This document shows positions 26,271-34,885 of a stretch of DNA of 64,000 nucleotides, piece after piece. Position 1 is the first letter of the stretch. Every line of letters begins with the position of its first letter. The translations under genes were made by a program, and so were the position numbers. This DNA comes from Wylensekiella montiformis. GTDB lineage: Bacteria; Bacillota; Negativicutes; Selenomonadales; Selenomonadaceae. The notes under the pieces are model-generated. The model was not told where the DNA came from. It was given only the letters and a program-made list of their open reading frames with translations, and made no database searches. The stretch covers positions 1 to 64,000 of the forward strand of contig NZ_VUNL01000007.1 in NCBI RefSeq assembly GCF_009697385.1. Direction: 5' to 3'.

Positions 26271-27209
26271 TTGTCTTTATTCTGGGTTGTTCTGATCGGC
26301 GCTTTGACGCTGATCTTTCTGGTTATTCCCGGCGCGCTGATCTGGCGCCGCTGGATGCGTATTCCGGTGGATGAGGGACGCCGCCGCTTTTTGAAGCGGG
26401 CTGCGGCTTATCCGGCCGCTTTGGCGGCCGCCGGCTCCTATGGAGGATTGTATGAGCGGGTGCATACGGTGGACCGCCGGTACACCATACCTGTACCCGC
26501 GGCTTCGGGGCTGAACGGGTATCGTATCGCGCAGATCAGCGATGTACATCTCGGCCCGTTTTTTTCCCCGGAGGATCTGCGGCGGCTGCTGGAGCGGATC
26601 GCGGCGGACGGGCCTGATCTTCTGGCCGTGACGGGCGATCTTTTTGATGATGTCGGGATGAATCCGGACGCGGCCCGCATATTGGACCACTTTACGGAGG
26701 CGTTTCCCGACGGGATATGGTTCTGTCTGGGCAATCATGAGCATCATCGCGGTGTGGCGGCCATCAAGGGGCTGCTGGCGTCGACCCGTGTCCATGCGCT
26801 TTACAACGATGCGGAGCAGGTGCCGGGCCGGGTGCTTTGGATCGCCGGCGTGGATTTTCCCATGATCCGTGACGAGGCGAAGTTTCAGCAGTTTAAGGCG
26901 GATTTTTTCCGTCAGGCCGTGGAGAAAATCCCCGGGAAGGATTACGGGCGGACGATTCTGCTTGCCCATCATCCGGAGTTCTTTGACAATGCGGCAGAGA
27001 AGGGGATTCCGCTGACGCTGGCAGGGCATACGCACGGCAGCCAGTTCGGCGTGCTGGGCATGCCGCTGTTTCCGATTTTCAAGTATACGCGGGGGATGAT
27101 TCGCCGGGATGGCTGTTATGGCTATGTACACTGCGGCAACGGGAGCTGGTTCCCCTTCCGGATCGGCTGTCCGCCGGAGATCGCCTATATGACCTTGAGC
27201 GAGGGATAA
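26271..27209 (+). CDS. Membrane-anchored metallophosphoesterase (YkuE/YaeI-like)
   Basis: 312 residues. One N-terminal membrane segment (2-24), then RRRFLKRAAAYPAALAAAG, which looks like a twin-arginine-type stretch. The calcineurin-like domain carries ISDVHLGPF, VTGDLFDD, CLGNHEHH, LLAHHPEFF and LAGHTHGSQ, all metal-binding motifs of the family. YaeI and YkuE type enzymes act outside the cytoplasmic membrane on lipid phosphodiesters (family knowledge); the substrate here is unknown. TTG start with GAGGGG about six bases upstream. The next gene starts 4 bp after its stop. Confidence 0.88.
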   Translation: MSLFWVVLIGALTLIFLVIPGALIWRRWMRIPVDEGRRRFLKRAAAYPAALAAAGSYGGLYERVHTVDRRYTIPVPAASGLNGYRIAQISDVHLGPFFSPEDLRRLLERIAADGPDLLAVTGDLFDDVGMNPDAARILDHFTEAFPDGIWFCLGNHEHHRGVAAIKGLLASTRVHALYNDAEQVPGRVLWIAGVDFPMIRDEAKFQQFKADFFRQAVEKIPGKDYGRTILLAHHPEFFDNAAEKGIPLTLAGHTHGSQFGVLGMPLFPIFKYTRGMIRRDGCYGYVHCGNGSWFPFRIGCPPEIAYMTLSEG

Positions 27210-27213
27210 AGGA

Positions 27214-28692
27214 ATGACGCAGAAGGAGACATGGAAAGAGCATCTGGCCGGGGTTCGTCAGACTCTGCGCTGCGGCCGCATCGCTGAAGCCCGGGCTGCG
27301 CTCGATGCCCTGCGCGGCGCAGGCGTTGTGCCCGAGCCGGAGCAGTGGCGGATTCATGAGTTGTACGGCGCGGTCTTTCATGATCTTGCCGATGCGGAGG
27401 GCGCTGCGGCGGCTTATTTCCGGGCGGCAGCCGCGGATCGCTATCTGCGCAGCCAGCGGGAACATTTCTCCAACTATCTCTTTGCGCTGCATTACCTGCC
27501 AAATCTTGCGGCAGATGAACTGGCCGGGCAGCATCGCCGTTATGCTTTGCTTTTTCGCGGCGAGGCGCCGCTTCCGCCGCGTGTCCCTCCCGCGCATACG
27601 CGGCTGCGCATCGGTTTTTTGTCCCCGGATTTTGTCCGTTCGTCGTCGTCTTTTTTTTACGCCGGGCTGCTGACGGGGCTGGACAGGACGCGCTTTTCGG
27701 TGTATGCGTATTCTTTGTCCATGCGGGAGGATGCGTTTTCTTCCTCGCTGGCCGACTCCGGGGTGACGATGCGCTGTTTGGCGGGACAATCGCTGTATGA
27801 ACAGGCGCAGGCGGTCCGCCGGGATGAAATCGATATTCTCGTGGATCTCGGCGGTCATTCCGCCGGCGGCATGACGCTTATGGTGACGGCATTGCGCCCT
27901 GCTCCGGTACAGATCTGCGGTATCGGCTGGTTTGATACGACGGGACTGGACGCCGTGGATGCGGTTCTGGCCGATCCGGTCATGGATCCGGAGCCGCGCG
28001 CGGATGGGGCGCGGTTCTCTGAGAAGCTGCTGTATCTTCCGCAGGCATTCTGCTTCCGGCCTTCGGCGAAGATGCGCCGCTTCCGGCGGCCGCCGCGCCG
28101 GCCCGGCTCTCCGGTGGTCTTTGCCAGCCTGCAGAATGTGATGAAGATCAGCCGTCCTGTGCTGGACTGCTGGCGGCGTATTCTCGATGATGTGTCGGAG
28201 GCGCGGCTGTTCGTTCAGGATACCATGCGGCTGCCGGAGCGCTGCGCGGCGGTGCGGGAGCGCATGGCCGGAGCTGGGCTGCCGATGGAGCGCGTCATGG
28301 TACGGCCGGGCAGGGACGGCTATCTTGAGGATTACAGCCGGGCCGATATTCTGCTGGACACGTTCCCGTACCCCGGCGGAGCGTCTGCGGCGACGGCGCT
28401 TTATATGGGCACGCCGGTTGTCGGCTGGGCAGGAGATCACCACAGCGCCCGTCTGGGAGCCTCCGTTTTGTCTGCGGCCGGGCAACAGGACTGCGTCGCT
28501 TCGGACGCAGAGGAATACGTCCGTCTGGCGCTGCGGCTGGCTGGCGACACGGAGAAGCTGGCCGTGCGGCAGCAGGCCCTGCGGGAGGCCGTGCGGCGTT
28601 CGCCGCTCATGGATGAGGAGGGCTATTGCCGGAGTTTTATGCAGGCGTGCTGCCGTCTCTGGCAGCAAAAAGGCGGAGGTGAGGTTCTTTGA
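27214..28692 (+). CDS. GT41-type (OGT/SPINDLY-like) protein glycosyltransferase
   Basis: 492 residues. A short N-terminal helical part (about 1-115, TPR-like) precedes the GT-B catalytic part: RIGFLSPDFVRSSSSFF, DILVDLGGHSAGG, PAPVQICGIGWFDTTGLDAV, FASLQNVMKISRPVLDCW and LLDTFPYPGGASAATALYMG, all typical of bacterial GT41 enzymes that add a sugar from a UDP donor to Ser/Thr of proteins. In bacteria of this group such enzymes often modify flagellin; flagellin is encoded about 16 kb away, so a role in that is possible but unproven. Overlaps the following gene by 4 bp. Confidence 0.88.
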   Translation: MTQKETWKEHLAGVRQTLRCGRIAEARAALDALRGAGVVPEPEQWRIHELYGAVFHDLADAEGAAAAYFRAAAADRYLRSQREHFSNYLFALHYLPNLAADELAGQHRRYALLFRGEAPLPPRVPPAHTRLRIGFLSPDFVRSSSSFFYAGLLTGLDRTRFSVYAYSLSMREDAFSSSLADSGVTMRCLAGQSLYEQAQAVRRDEIDILVDLGGHSAGGMTLMVTALRPAPVQICGIGWFDTTGLDAVDAVLADPVMDPEPRADGARFSEKLLYLPQAFCFRPSAKMRRFRRPPRRPGSPVVFASLQNVMKISRPVLDCWRRILDDVSEARLFVQDTMRLPERCAAVRERMAGAGLPMERVMVRPGRDGYLEDYSRADILLDTFPYPGGASAATALYMGTPVVGWAGDHHSARLGASVLSAAGQQDCVASDAEEYVRLALRLAGDTEKLAVRQQALREAVRRSPLMDEEGYCRSFMQACCRLWQQKGGGEVL

Positions 28693-29492
28693 CGCAGGAT
28701 ATGTTTCGTTTTTTGCCGGCGGCCGGTGCGGGCCGCTGGCTGGTCGTCGAGAGCCTCCCGTATCTTCCCGGGGTCTGCCGCCGCTATCCCGGGGCCAGCA
28801 TTACGGTGGTGACGCGCTTTGAGGAGGCGCCGGAGCTTCCGGAGCTTCGGGCGCTTCCGGTGACGTGGGCCGTGCAGGATTTCCGCGCGGGCGGGCTGGC
28901 GTTTCCGCACGGCTCGTTTGATTTCGTTCTGGCGGAGTCCTGTCTGACGGAGGCCGGCGATCCCGATTCCGTCATGATGGAGCTGAGCGGCGTCCTGACA
29001 GACACCGGCACATTGTATACGCAGTTCCGGAATATCCGCTATCAGGGGATTCTGGAGCAGCTCCGGTGCGGAGCGTTCCGGGTCCGGTCGCAGCATTATT
29101 ATGCCAAGTCGGAGGTGGTGCGACTCCTGAACGATGCGTTGTTCAAGGAGATTTTCTTCCTGCCGGGGCAGCAGGACGAGGAAGACGCGGCGGAAAAACA
29201 ATGGCAGGAACGGGGCTTTGAGGATTTCAGCCGGGATCTTGCCACCGCGGTCTGGTTCGTCCGCGCGTCGCGCAGCACCGCGTCCGTGGCCAACCTCAAG
29301 AGTTTGTACAGCCGTCCGGTACGGGCGCGGCTTTCTCGTCTGCTGCACCGCATCGAATACGGCATCGATACGGAAAAATCCGTTGCCGAGCTTCACCGCC
29401 TCTGCCGCGAGCAGGAGATTTTTCCCGAATATCTGGACGATTTCATTCACGAGGCCTGCCTGCATGAACAGCGTGTGCATGATGCGCTTTGA
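28689..29492 (+). CDS. SAM-dependent methyltransferase-like protein paired with the GT41 gene
   Basis: 267 residues. WLVVESLPYLPGVCRRYPG and the segment FPHGSFDFVLAESCLTEAG followed by LSGVLTDTGTLYTQFRN look like the D/E-rich and post-strand 4 regions of class I methyltransferases, though the usual GxGxG loop is poorly kept (AAGAGRW). The C-terminal third (after about 190) is helical and unlike known methyltransferases. TTG start overlapping the GT41 stop (TTGA), GAGGTGAGG just upstream, so the two are translated together and may act on the same glycoprotein. Confidence 0.6.
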   Translation: MTQDMFRFLPAAGAGRWLVVESLPYLPGVCRRYPGASITVVTRFEEAPELPELRALPVTWAVQDFRAGGLAFPHGSFDFVLAESCLTEAGDPDSVMMELSGVLTDTGTLYTQFRNIRYQGILEQLRCGAFRVRSQHYYAKSEVVRLLNDALFKEIFFLPGQQDEEDAAEKQWQERGFEDFSRDLATAVWFVRASRSTASVANLKSLYSRPVRARLSRLLHRIEYGIDTEKSVAELHRLCREQEIFPEYLDDFIHEACLHEQRVHDAL

Positions 29493-29522
29493 TCCGGGAA
29501 AGGCCGCCGTACCCTCGCCATG

Positions 29523-29550
29523 ACCGCGCTCCAACCGGAGCGCGGTTTTC
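29523..29550 (+). terminator. Intrinsic terminator after the GT41-methyltransferase operon
   Basis: A 10-bp perfect stem ACCGCGCTCC/GGAGCGCGGT around AACC (29523-29546), then TTTCTCTTC. Confidence 0.9.
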
Positions 29551-29555
29551 TCTTC

Positions 29556-29584
29556 TTGACAGATTGTTGAAATGGTTTTACACT
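29556..29584 (+). promoter_or_regulatory. Sigma-70-type promoter of the OPT transporter gene
   Basis: TTGACA (29556-29561), 17 bp, TACACT (29579-29584), directly after the terminator and about 110 bp before the start codon. Confidence 0.65.
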
Positions 29585-29694
29585 AAATAGGTATGTCTAT
29601 GTCCATTGCAAAAGGACAAGATGATTCAACTAACGCGTTGGCAGGACAAAGGGCTGTCCCGGAGGCCTGCCGCGCAGAAATCAGGAGGAGTTTC

Positions 29695-31623
29695 ATGTCG
29701 GAGGACAACAAAACGCAGCGTCCGTATGCCCCGCGGATGCTGCCGGACAAGGAGTACGAAGAGATCAATTCGTACGTCGTTTTCTGGGGATTGTTTTTTT
29801 CGGTCATTTTCGCTTTGGCCGTCGGCTATCTGTGCCTGAAAATCGGCCAGACGGTGGACGCCTTTGCGCCGGTTTCTGTGCTGGCTATGGGCATGGCGGT
29901 GCTGTTTCATCGCCGGAACGCCTTTCCGGAGACGGTTCATATTCAGGCGATTGCGAGTGCCGGAACGAATATCATCGGCGGTGCGATGTTTATTCTGCCG
30001 GCGCTGTACATTTTGCATATCGAAGACGTATCCTTTGTGGAAATGGTGATCCCGATCGTGCTCGGCGGTGTGCTCGGCGTATTCCTCGCTACGGTGTTCC
30101 GCCGGTATTTCTGCGAGGAAATGGACGGCGTTTATCCATTCCCGTCGGGAAGCGCCGCAGCGGAGGTTCTGGAGTCAAACGAAGGTTCAAAAGCACATCT
30201 GATGCTGCTCAGCGGCGCGGTGGCCATGGTTTATGATTTTGTCCTCAACACGCTTGGCTGGTGGCAGGAGCTTCTGAAGACGACCACATTCCAGTGGGGG
30301 CAGGCGCTGGCGGATAAGTACAAGCTGGTGTTCAGTCTGGACAGCGACGCGGCTCTGCTCGGTATCGGATATTTTACGGGTCTGCGCTACGCGGCGATCA
30401 TCGCTGCGGGTTCGTTCTTTTCCTGGCTGGTCTGCATCCCTGTAGCGTATTATCTCGGCGGGGACCACACGATGGTTGTGGGCGGAACGGCCATGCTGCT
30501 GGCCGATGCGCCGGTTGAAGCGGTCTTTTCCCAGTATGTCCGCCACATCGGCATCGGCATGCTGGCCATGTCGGGCATCATCGGCCTGCTTTCCATGTCC
30601 GGCGTCGTTGTTCGCGTCGCCCGCCGTGCGGTATCGGATCTCTTTTTCGGCGGTCGCGATTCGTCGGCTTCGCTGCTTCGCACGCAGCAGGATATGCCGA
30701 TGGGACAGATCGTATCCGGCAGTCTGCTGATTGCTGTCTTGTTTGCGGTATTTTTCCATGTCATGTGCGCCGAGACGCTGACGCAGACGCTGATCGCCTT
30801 CGTTCTGGCTGTGGCGTTCGCGCTGATGCTCTCCGTCGTGGGAATCAGTTCGATTGCCTTTACGGGCAATGAGCCGGTATCCGGCATGACGATCTTTATG
30901 ATTATCGTTTCCGCTGTGGTCATGGGCAATGCCGGCATGCACGGCAGGGTCGGCATCGTGGCGATTCTGATGATGGCGTCGTTCCTCTGCGCGACGCTGG
31001 CTGTGGCCGGCAATTTCATGTCGGAGCTCAAGGTGGCGCATCTGACCGGTGCGACGCCGAAGAAGATGCAGCAGTGGCAGATTGTCTCCATCATCCTGTC
31101 GGGCATCGTTTCGGTCGGTGTAGTGTTCCTGCTCAACCATGCTTACGGCTATACGGGCGAGGGAGCGCTGGCGGCGCCGCAGGCCAATGCGATGGCGGCG
31201 ATTGTCGGCCCGATGATGGACGGCGGCGACGCGCCGTGGCCGCTTTATATGGCGGGTGCGTTCTTCGCCGTCCTGCTCTGGATGATGAAGATTCCGCCGC
31301 TGGCCTTTGCGCTCGGCTCTTATCTGCCGATGGGAATCAATACGCCGGTTTTGGTCGGCGGTCTGATTTCCTATTTCGTTTCGCATAGCAGCGAGGACGC
31401 CAAGGTCAACGCCAAGCGCCTCAGCGAGGGCAATACGGTCGCCTCCGGCTTTGTGGCCGGCGGTGCGATCGGCAGCCTGATCAGCGCGGTTCTGCATATC
31501 GCAGGCATCGACTGGTTTGCCAAGGCATGGGCCGCTTCGCCGGCTGCTTCGCTGGCCGGCGTGGCCGCTTACTTCCTGCTGTGCATTTTCCTGTGCGGCA
31601 TGGCCCGCCGTGCGGCCCGCTGA
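29695..31623 (+). CDS. OPT-family oligopeptide transporter
   Basis: About 642 residues, roughly 15-16 membrane segments. VVFWGLFFSVIFALAVGYLC and the loop LKIGQTVDAFAPVSVLAMGM, the IQAIASAGTNIIGGAMFILP segment, DGVYPFPSGSAAAEVL and the C-terminal MKIPPLAFALGSYLPMGIN match prokaryotic OPT proteins of about 640 residues. These bring in small peptides with a proton; some members move metal-siderophore complexes. It lies before cstA, so it may belong to peptide use. ATG at 29695 has AGGAGG; the open frame extends upstream to 29593 but without a good start. Confidence 0.92.
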   Translation: MSEDNKTQRPYAPRMLPDKEYEEINSYVVFWGLFFSVIFALAVGYLCLKIGQTVDAFAPVSVLAMGMAVLFHRRNAFPETVHIQAIASAGTNIIGGAMFILPALYILHIEDVSFVEMVIPIVLGGVLGVFLATVFRRYFCEEMDGVYPFPSGSAAAEVLESNEGSKAHLMLLSGAVAMVYDFVLNTLGWWQELLKTTTFQWGQALADKYKLVFSLDSDAALLGIGYFTGLRYAAIIAAGSFFSWLVCIPVAYYLGGDHTMVVGGTAMLLADAPVEAVFSQYVRHIGIGMLAMSGIIGLLSMSGVVVRVARRAVSDLFFGGRDSSASLLRTQQDMPMGQIVSGSLLIAVLFAVFFHVMCAETLTQTLIAFVLAVAFALMLSVVGISSIAFTGNEPVSGMTIFMIIVSAVVMGNAGMHGRVGIVAILMMASFLCATLAVAGNFMSELKVAHLTGATPKKMQQWQIVSIILSGIVSVGVVFLLNHAYGYTGEGALAAPQANAMAAIVGPMMDGGDAPWPLYMAGAFFAVLLWMMKIPPLAFALGSYLPMGINTPVLVGGLISYFVSHSSEDAKVNAKRLSEGNTVASGFVAGGAIGSLISAVLHIAGIDWFAKAWAASPAASLAGVAAYFLLCIFLCGMARRAAR

Positions 31624-31650
31624 TATTTTCAGATTTTAAACGGACAGAAG

Positions 31651-31691
31651 AAAAACTCCGCGTTTCCGGCAAGGGAAACGCGGAGTTTTTT
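31651..31691. terminator. Intrinsic terminator after the OPT gene
   Basis: 17-bp stem (31651-31667 with 31674-31690) with a T-run on the right and an A-run on the left, so it works in both directions. Confidence 0.92.
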
Positions 31692-31780
31692 GCTTCTGGC
31701 CAATGCATATCGGGAGAATCCGGATAACTTTAGGCTATAGAGTTCATACCTTTTTTATATGACTAAAAAGATGATAATAA

Positions 31781-31809
31781 TAGACAATTTAGAATACTTA
31801 TGCTAATAT
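31781..31809 (+). promoter_or_regulatory. Promoter of cstA
   Basis: TAGACA (31781-31786), 17 bp, TAATAT (31804-31809) in an A+T-rich stretch, about 110 bp before the start codon. No operator was recognised. Confidence 0.65.
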
Positions 31810-31918
31810 AAAAACAAGCAATCATTTTCTGTTTATTCTGAGAGCGATAGAGATATAAAGGAGGGAAGGAGCGTATTACGCAGCGTATCTTCGATAACCA
31901 GACAGGGGGGATTTTCCT

Positions 31919-33340
31919 ATGGTCACATTTTTGATTGCACTATTTGCATTGATTGCAGGTTATTTTATTTATGGCAAGATCGTCGACAATGTTTTCGGGC
32001 CGACGGACCAGCCGACGCCGGCTATGGTTCATAACGACGGGGTAGACTATATCCCGCTGCCGACCTGGAGAGTGTTCATGATCCAGCTGCTCAACATCGC
32101 GGGCCTTGGCCCGATTTTCGGTGCGCTGGGCGGCGCGATCTGGGGGCCGAGCGTGTATCTTTGGATCGTTTTGGGTACCATTTTCGCCGGCGGCGTTCAT
32201 GACTATCTTTCCGGCATGATTTCCCTGCGCGAGGACGGCAAGAGCATCTCGGAGGTCGTCGGCAGGGATATGGGCAAGACGATGCTCATGATCATGCGCG
32301 TGTTCTCCGTCGTCCTGCTGGTTCTCGTCGGTACGGTATTCATGACAGGGCCGGCCGGACTGATCTCGAAGCTGACCGGCGTGGCGGTCACCTATGTGCT
32401 GCCGTGCGTTCTGCTCTATTATTTTCTCGCGACCCTGCTGCCGATCGACACCCTGATCGCCCGCTTCTATCCGATCTTCGGCGCATGCCTTATCATCATG
32501 GCGCTCGGCATCATGGGCGGCATGCTCTTCGGCGTCGGCGGCCATACGATGCCGGAAATGACGCTGCAGAACCTGCATCCGCTCGGTGCGGAGAAAATGC
32601 CGATCTGGCCGCTGATGTTCATCACGGTCGCCTGCGGCGCTGTCTCCGGTTTCCATTCCACGCAGTCGCCGATCATGGCGCGCTGCCTGAAGGATGAGCG
32701 TCTGGGCCGCCCGGTATTCTATGGCGCGATGGTTTCCGAGGGCATCATTGCCCTGATCTGGGCAGCTGCCGGCGTCACCTTCTATGACAGCACGGGCGGT
32801 CTGGCCGCTGCGATGAAAGCAGGCGGCGCGGGAACCGTGGTCTATGATATCTGCGTCGGCTTTATGGGAACGGGCGTCGGCGCGGTGCTGGCGATGCTCG
32901 GCGTCATTGCCTGCCCGATCACTTCCGGCGATACGGCTTTCCGCTCGGCCCGTCTGACTCTGGCGGACTGGTTCAATATCAAGCAGGAAAAGGCGCCGAA
33001 ACGCCTGCTGTTCGCCGTTCCGCTGCTGGCTATCGGCGGCATTTTGTCGCAGATGGATTTCAATATCATTTGGCGTTATTTCTCATGGACGAATCAGACG
33101 CTGGCTATGATCGTACTCTGGACCGGTGCGGTGTATCTGTTCCGGACGAAAAAGGGCTCGAATGCCTGGATCATTCCGGCTGTGCCGGCGACGTTTATGT
33201 CGGCCGTTACCTGCACCTACATCCTGATGGCGCCGGAGGGGCTTCAGCTTTCCACGGCGATTTCCTATCCGATCGGCATCATCTTTGCGGTATTCTGCGC
33301 GGTATTGTTTGCAAAGACTACGGTTCTGAAAAAAGGATAA
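31919..33340 (+). CDS. cstA: Carbon starvation protein CstA-type transporter
   Basis: 473 residues, about 14-16 membrane segments. PLPTWRVFMIQLLNIAGLGP, the FAGGVHDYLSGMISLREDG region and FHSTQSPIMARCLKDE are hallmarks of the CstA family, which imports pyruvate or small peptides (family knowledge). It belongs to the shorter form of under 500 residues rather than the about 700-residue E. coli CstA. ATG at 31919 with GGGGGG eight bases upstream. Own promoter upstream and a terminator downstream, so it is probably monocistronic. Confidence 0.93.
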   Translation: MVTFLIALFALIAGYFIYGKIVDNVFGPTDQPTPAMVHNDGVDYIPLPTWRVFMIQLLNIAGLGPIFGALGGAIWGPSVYLWIVLGTIFAGGVHDYLSGMISLREDGKSISEVVGRDMGKTMLMIMRVFSVVLLVLVGTVFMTGPAGLISKLTGVAVTYVLPCVLLYYFLATLLPIDTLIARFYPIFGACLIIMALGIMGGMLFGVGGHTMPEMTLQNLHPLGAEKMPIWPLMFITVACGAVSGFHSTQSPIMARCLKDERLGRPVFYGAMVSEGIIALIWAAAGVTFYDSTGGLAAAMKAGGAGTVVYDICVGFMGTGVGAVLAMLGVIACPITSGDTAFRSARLTLADWFNIKQEKAPKRLLFAVPLLAIGGILSQMDFNIIWRYFSWTNQTLAMIVLWTGAVYLFRTKKGSNAWIIPAVPATFMSAVTCTYILMAPEGLQLSTAISYPIGIIFAVFCAVLFAKTTVLKKG

Positions 33341-33371
33341 GGTCTGTCGCGAAAAGCGCATGAGACAAAAG

Positions 33372-33418
33372 AAACGTGCTGCGGCAAAGCGTTATAGCTT
33401 TGCCGCAGCACGTTTTTT
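33372..33418. terminator. Intrinsic terminator between cstA and the convergent lacI gene
   Basis: A 19-bp stem (33372-33390 with 33397-33415) around GTTATA, with a T-run to 33418. The minus-strand lacI gene ends 59 bp to the right, so it can serve both. Confidence 0.93.
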
Positions 33419-33476
33419 GCGTCATTTTTGTGTTTTTGCATCGTATGAGAGAGGGAGCCGTCAGGCGCACGGCGTT

Positions 33477-34481
33477 TCAGCGGGAGTCCGGCGGAGCGGG
33501 AAAGCTGTCGCGGTACTGGATGATGGCGGGGAAAACGGTCTGGCTCGGCGCGGCGTCGGGGCCGGTTTCCAGAATCTTTGCCAGGACATCGACGGCTGCG
33601 GGGCAGAGGATGTCGAGACGGTTGTCGATGCTGGTCAGCGACGGCGTAGCGCAGTCGGCGAGGACCGAATTGTTGCAGCCGATAACCGGCAGATGAAGAT
33701 TCGCGGCGGAAAGCGCTTTCTGCGCGCCGATGGCGATCTGATCCTCCGAGCCGATGATGGCATCGAACGGCAGGGACGGGGCGATCATCCGCTTTACGGT
33801 CTCTTCGACGATGGGCAGGTCGCGGCTGGTGCGGCAGATCAGTTTCTCCTGATGCGGCAGCCCGGCCCGGGCGATCCCCGCGCGGAATCCCTGCAGTTTT
33901 TGCTGTCCGCTGTAGTTGGTGCGGTCGTAGAGATAGAGGATGTTTTTGCAGCCCGCATTGGTCAGCTTGCGGACTGCAAGCTCCATGCCGCCGGCTTCGT
34001 CGCAGAGTACGCTGTAGATGTTCGGCAGTTCCAGCAGGCTGTTGATCGCGATGATCGGCACCTTGCGGGCTGTTTCGGCCAGATGGCTGTTATCCTCGTC
34101 CTCCCGGAAGGGGGAGCCGATGAGAATGATGGCGTCGACGTGTTTTTTCAGCAAAAATTGAAGGTATTTTTTCTTCGACTGAATGTCGTTGCCCGTGCAG
34201 ATCAGCATCATATCGAGTCCGCGCTGCTTGAGCTCGTGCTCGACCAGAGAGACGGCTTTTGCATAGAACGCGTCGGATACATCGGTACAGAGCAGGCCGA
34301 TCATCCGCATCGAGTCGAGTCCGAGTCCGCGCGCGAAGGGATTCGGCGAGTAGTTCTGCTGACGGATGACATCGAGTACCTTCTGACGCGTTTTTTCGCT
34401 GACCTTGTCGCTGTTGTTGAGGACACGGGAGACGGTGGCGATGGAGACGCCGCAGGCATTGGCAATATCGTAAATGGTCAT
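33477..34481 (-). CDS. LacI-family regulator of uronate uptake and use
   Basis: 334 residues. TIYDIANACGVSIATVSRVL is the helix-turn-helix; the hinge is NPFARGLGLDSMRM; IGLLCTDVSDAFYAKAVSLV starts the ligand domain and FDAIIGSEDQIAIGAQ is typical of it. The gene diverges from dctPQM and lies upstream of the uxa operon. Both of those promoters carry the operator TTGTAAG-NN-(C/A)TTACA(A/T) at the same place, and half-sites are present in its own promoter, so it most likely represses all three (inference). Effector unknown, possibly a uronate intermediate. Confidence 0.92.
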   Translation of the reverse strand: MTIYDIANACGVSIATVSRVLNNSDKVSEKTRQKVLDVIRQQNYSPNPFARGLGLDSMRMIGLLCTDVSDAFYAKAVSLVEHELKQRGLDMMLICTGNDIQSKKKYLQFLLKKHVDAIILIGSPFREDEDNSHLAETARKVPIIAINSLLELPNIYSVLCDEAGGMELAVRKLTNAGCKNILYLYDRTNYSGQQKLQGFRAGIARAGLPHQEKLICRTSRDLPIVEETVKRMIAPSLPFDAIIGSEDQIAIGAQKALSAANLHLPVIGCNNSVLADCATPSLTSIDNRLDILCPAAVDVLAKILETGPDAAPSQTVFPAIIQYRDSFPAPPDSR

Positions 34482-34763
34482 AAAGCACCTCCCTGTGCGA
34501 ATTTACAGTAGCTTACAATATCTTACCCTAGATTTTAGCGCAATTCCGTTGGATAATGCAATAGCTTACATAAAATTTTCTATAAAAACAGGCGGAAAAG
34601 GAAAGCGGGGAAAAATTAAATGTGAATATATTGCGTAAAAAGATCATAAATATCGCCATAAATAAGAAAAATATCCGGATAAAAAGAAAGAAATAAAGAT
34701 AAATAATACTTATCGAAAGACATATTGATAATTTTTCCTAAACATAAAATTTTTAGAATTTTA

Positions 34764-34792
34764 TTGACAGTATGGGAGAGAATGAGTATAAT
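34764..34792 (+). promoter_or_regulatory. Consensus promoter of the TRAP transporter operon
   Basis: TTGACA (34764-34769), 17 bp, TATAAT (34787-34792): a perfect match to the sigma-70/sigma-A consensus. Such a strong promoter fits control by repression through the operator at 34798. Confidence 0.9.
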
Positions 34793-34797
34793 CGGTC

Positions 34798-34813
34798 TTG
34801 TAAGGGATTACAT
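34798..34813. promoter_or_regulatory. LacI-type operator at the dctP promoter
   Basis: TTGTAAG-GG-ATTACAT, beginning five bases after the -10 box, so it covers the expected transcription start. It differs from the uxaC operator (38072) only in the right arm. Confidence 0.8.
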
Positions 34814-34885
34814 CACACCCCTTCGGTAAAGAGGTTACAAAGAACTACGAAGAAGGATGAAGAGAGTTTTGAGGAGGAATGGAAC

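Larger units (their letters stand above)
34482..34885. other. 404-bp divergent control region of lacI and dctPQM
   Basis: On the minus strand: TTGCAT (34556-34561) and TAAAAT (34532-34537) with 18 bp between, a promoter for lacI. An imperfect operator ATGCAAT-AG-CTTACAT (34556-34571) overlaps its -35, and CTTACAA (34512-34518) lies after the -10. On the plus strand is the dctP promoter (34764-34792) with its operator (34798-34813). The middle (34600-34740) is A+T-rich with no gene. Confidence 0.7.

Noticed and set aside
26150-26374. 74-codon frame before the phosphoesterase
   Set aside because: It runs into the phosphoesterase gene in another frame and has no RBS or family match.
33360-34511. 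383-codon plus-strand frame over the second lacI gene
   Set aside because: Antisense to a gene with a clear LacI helix-turn-helix; no RBS or domain.
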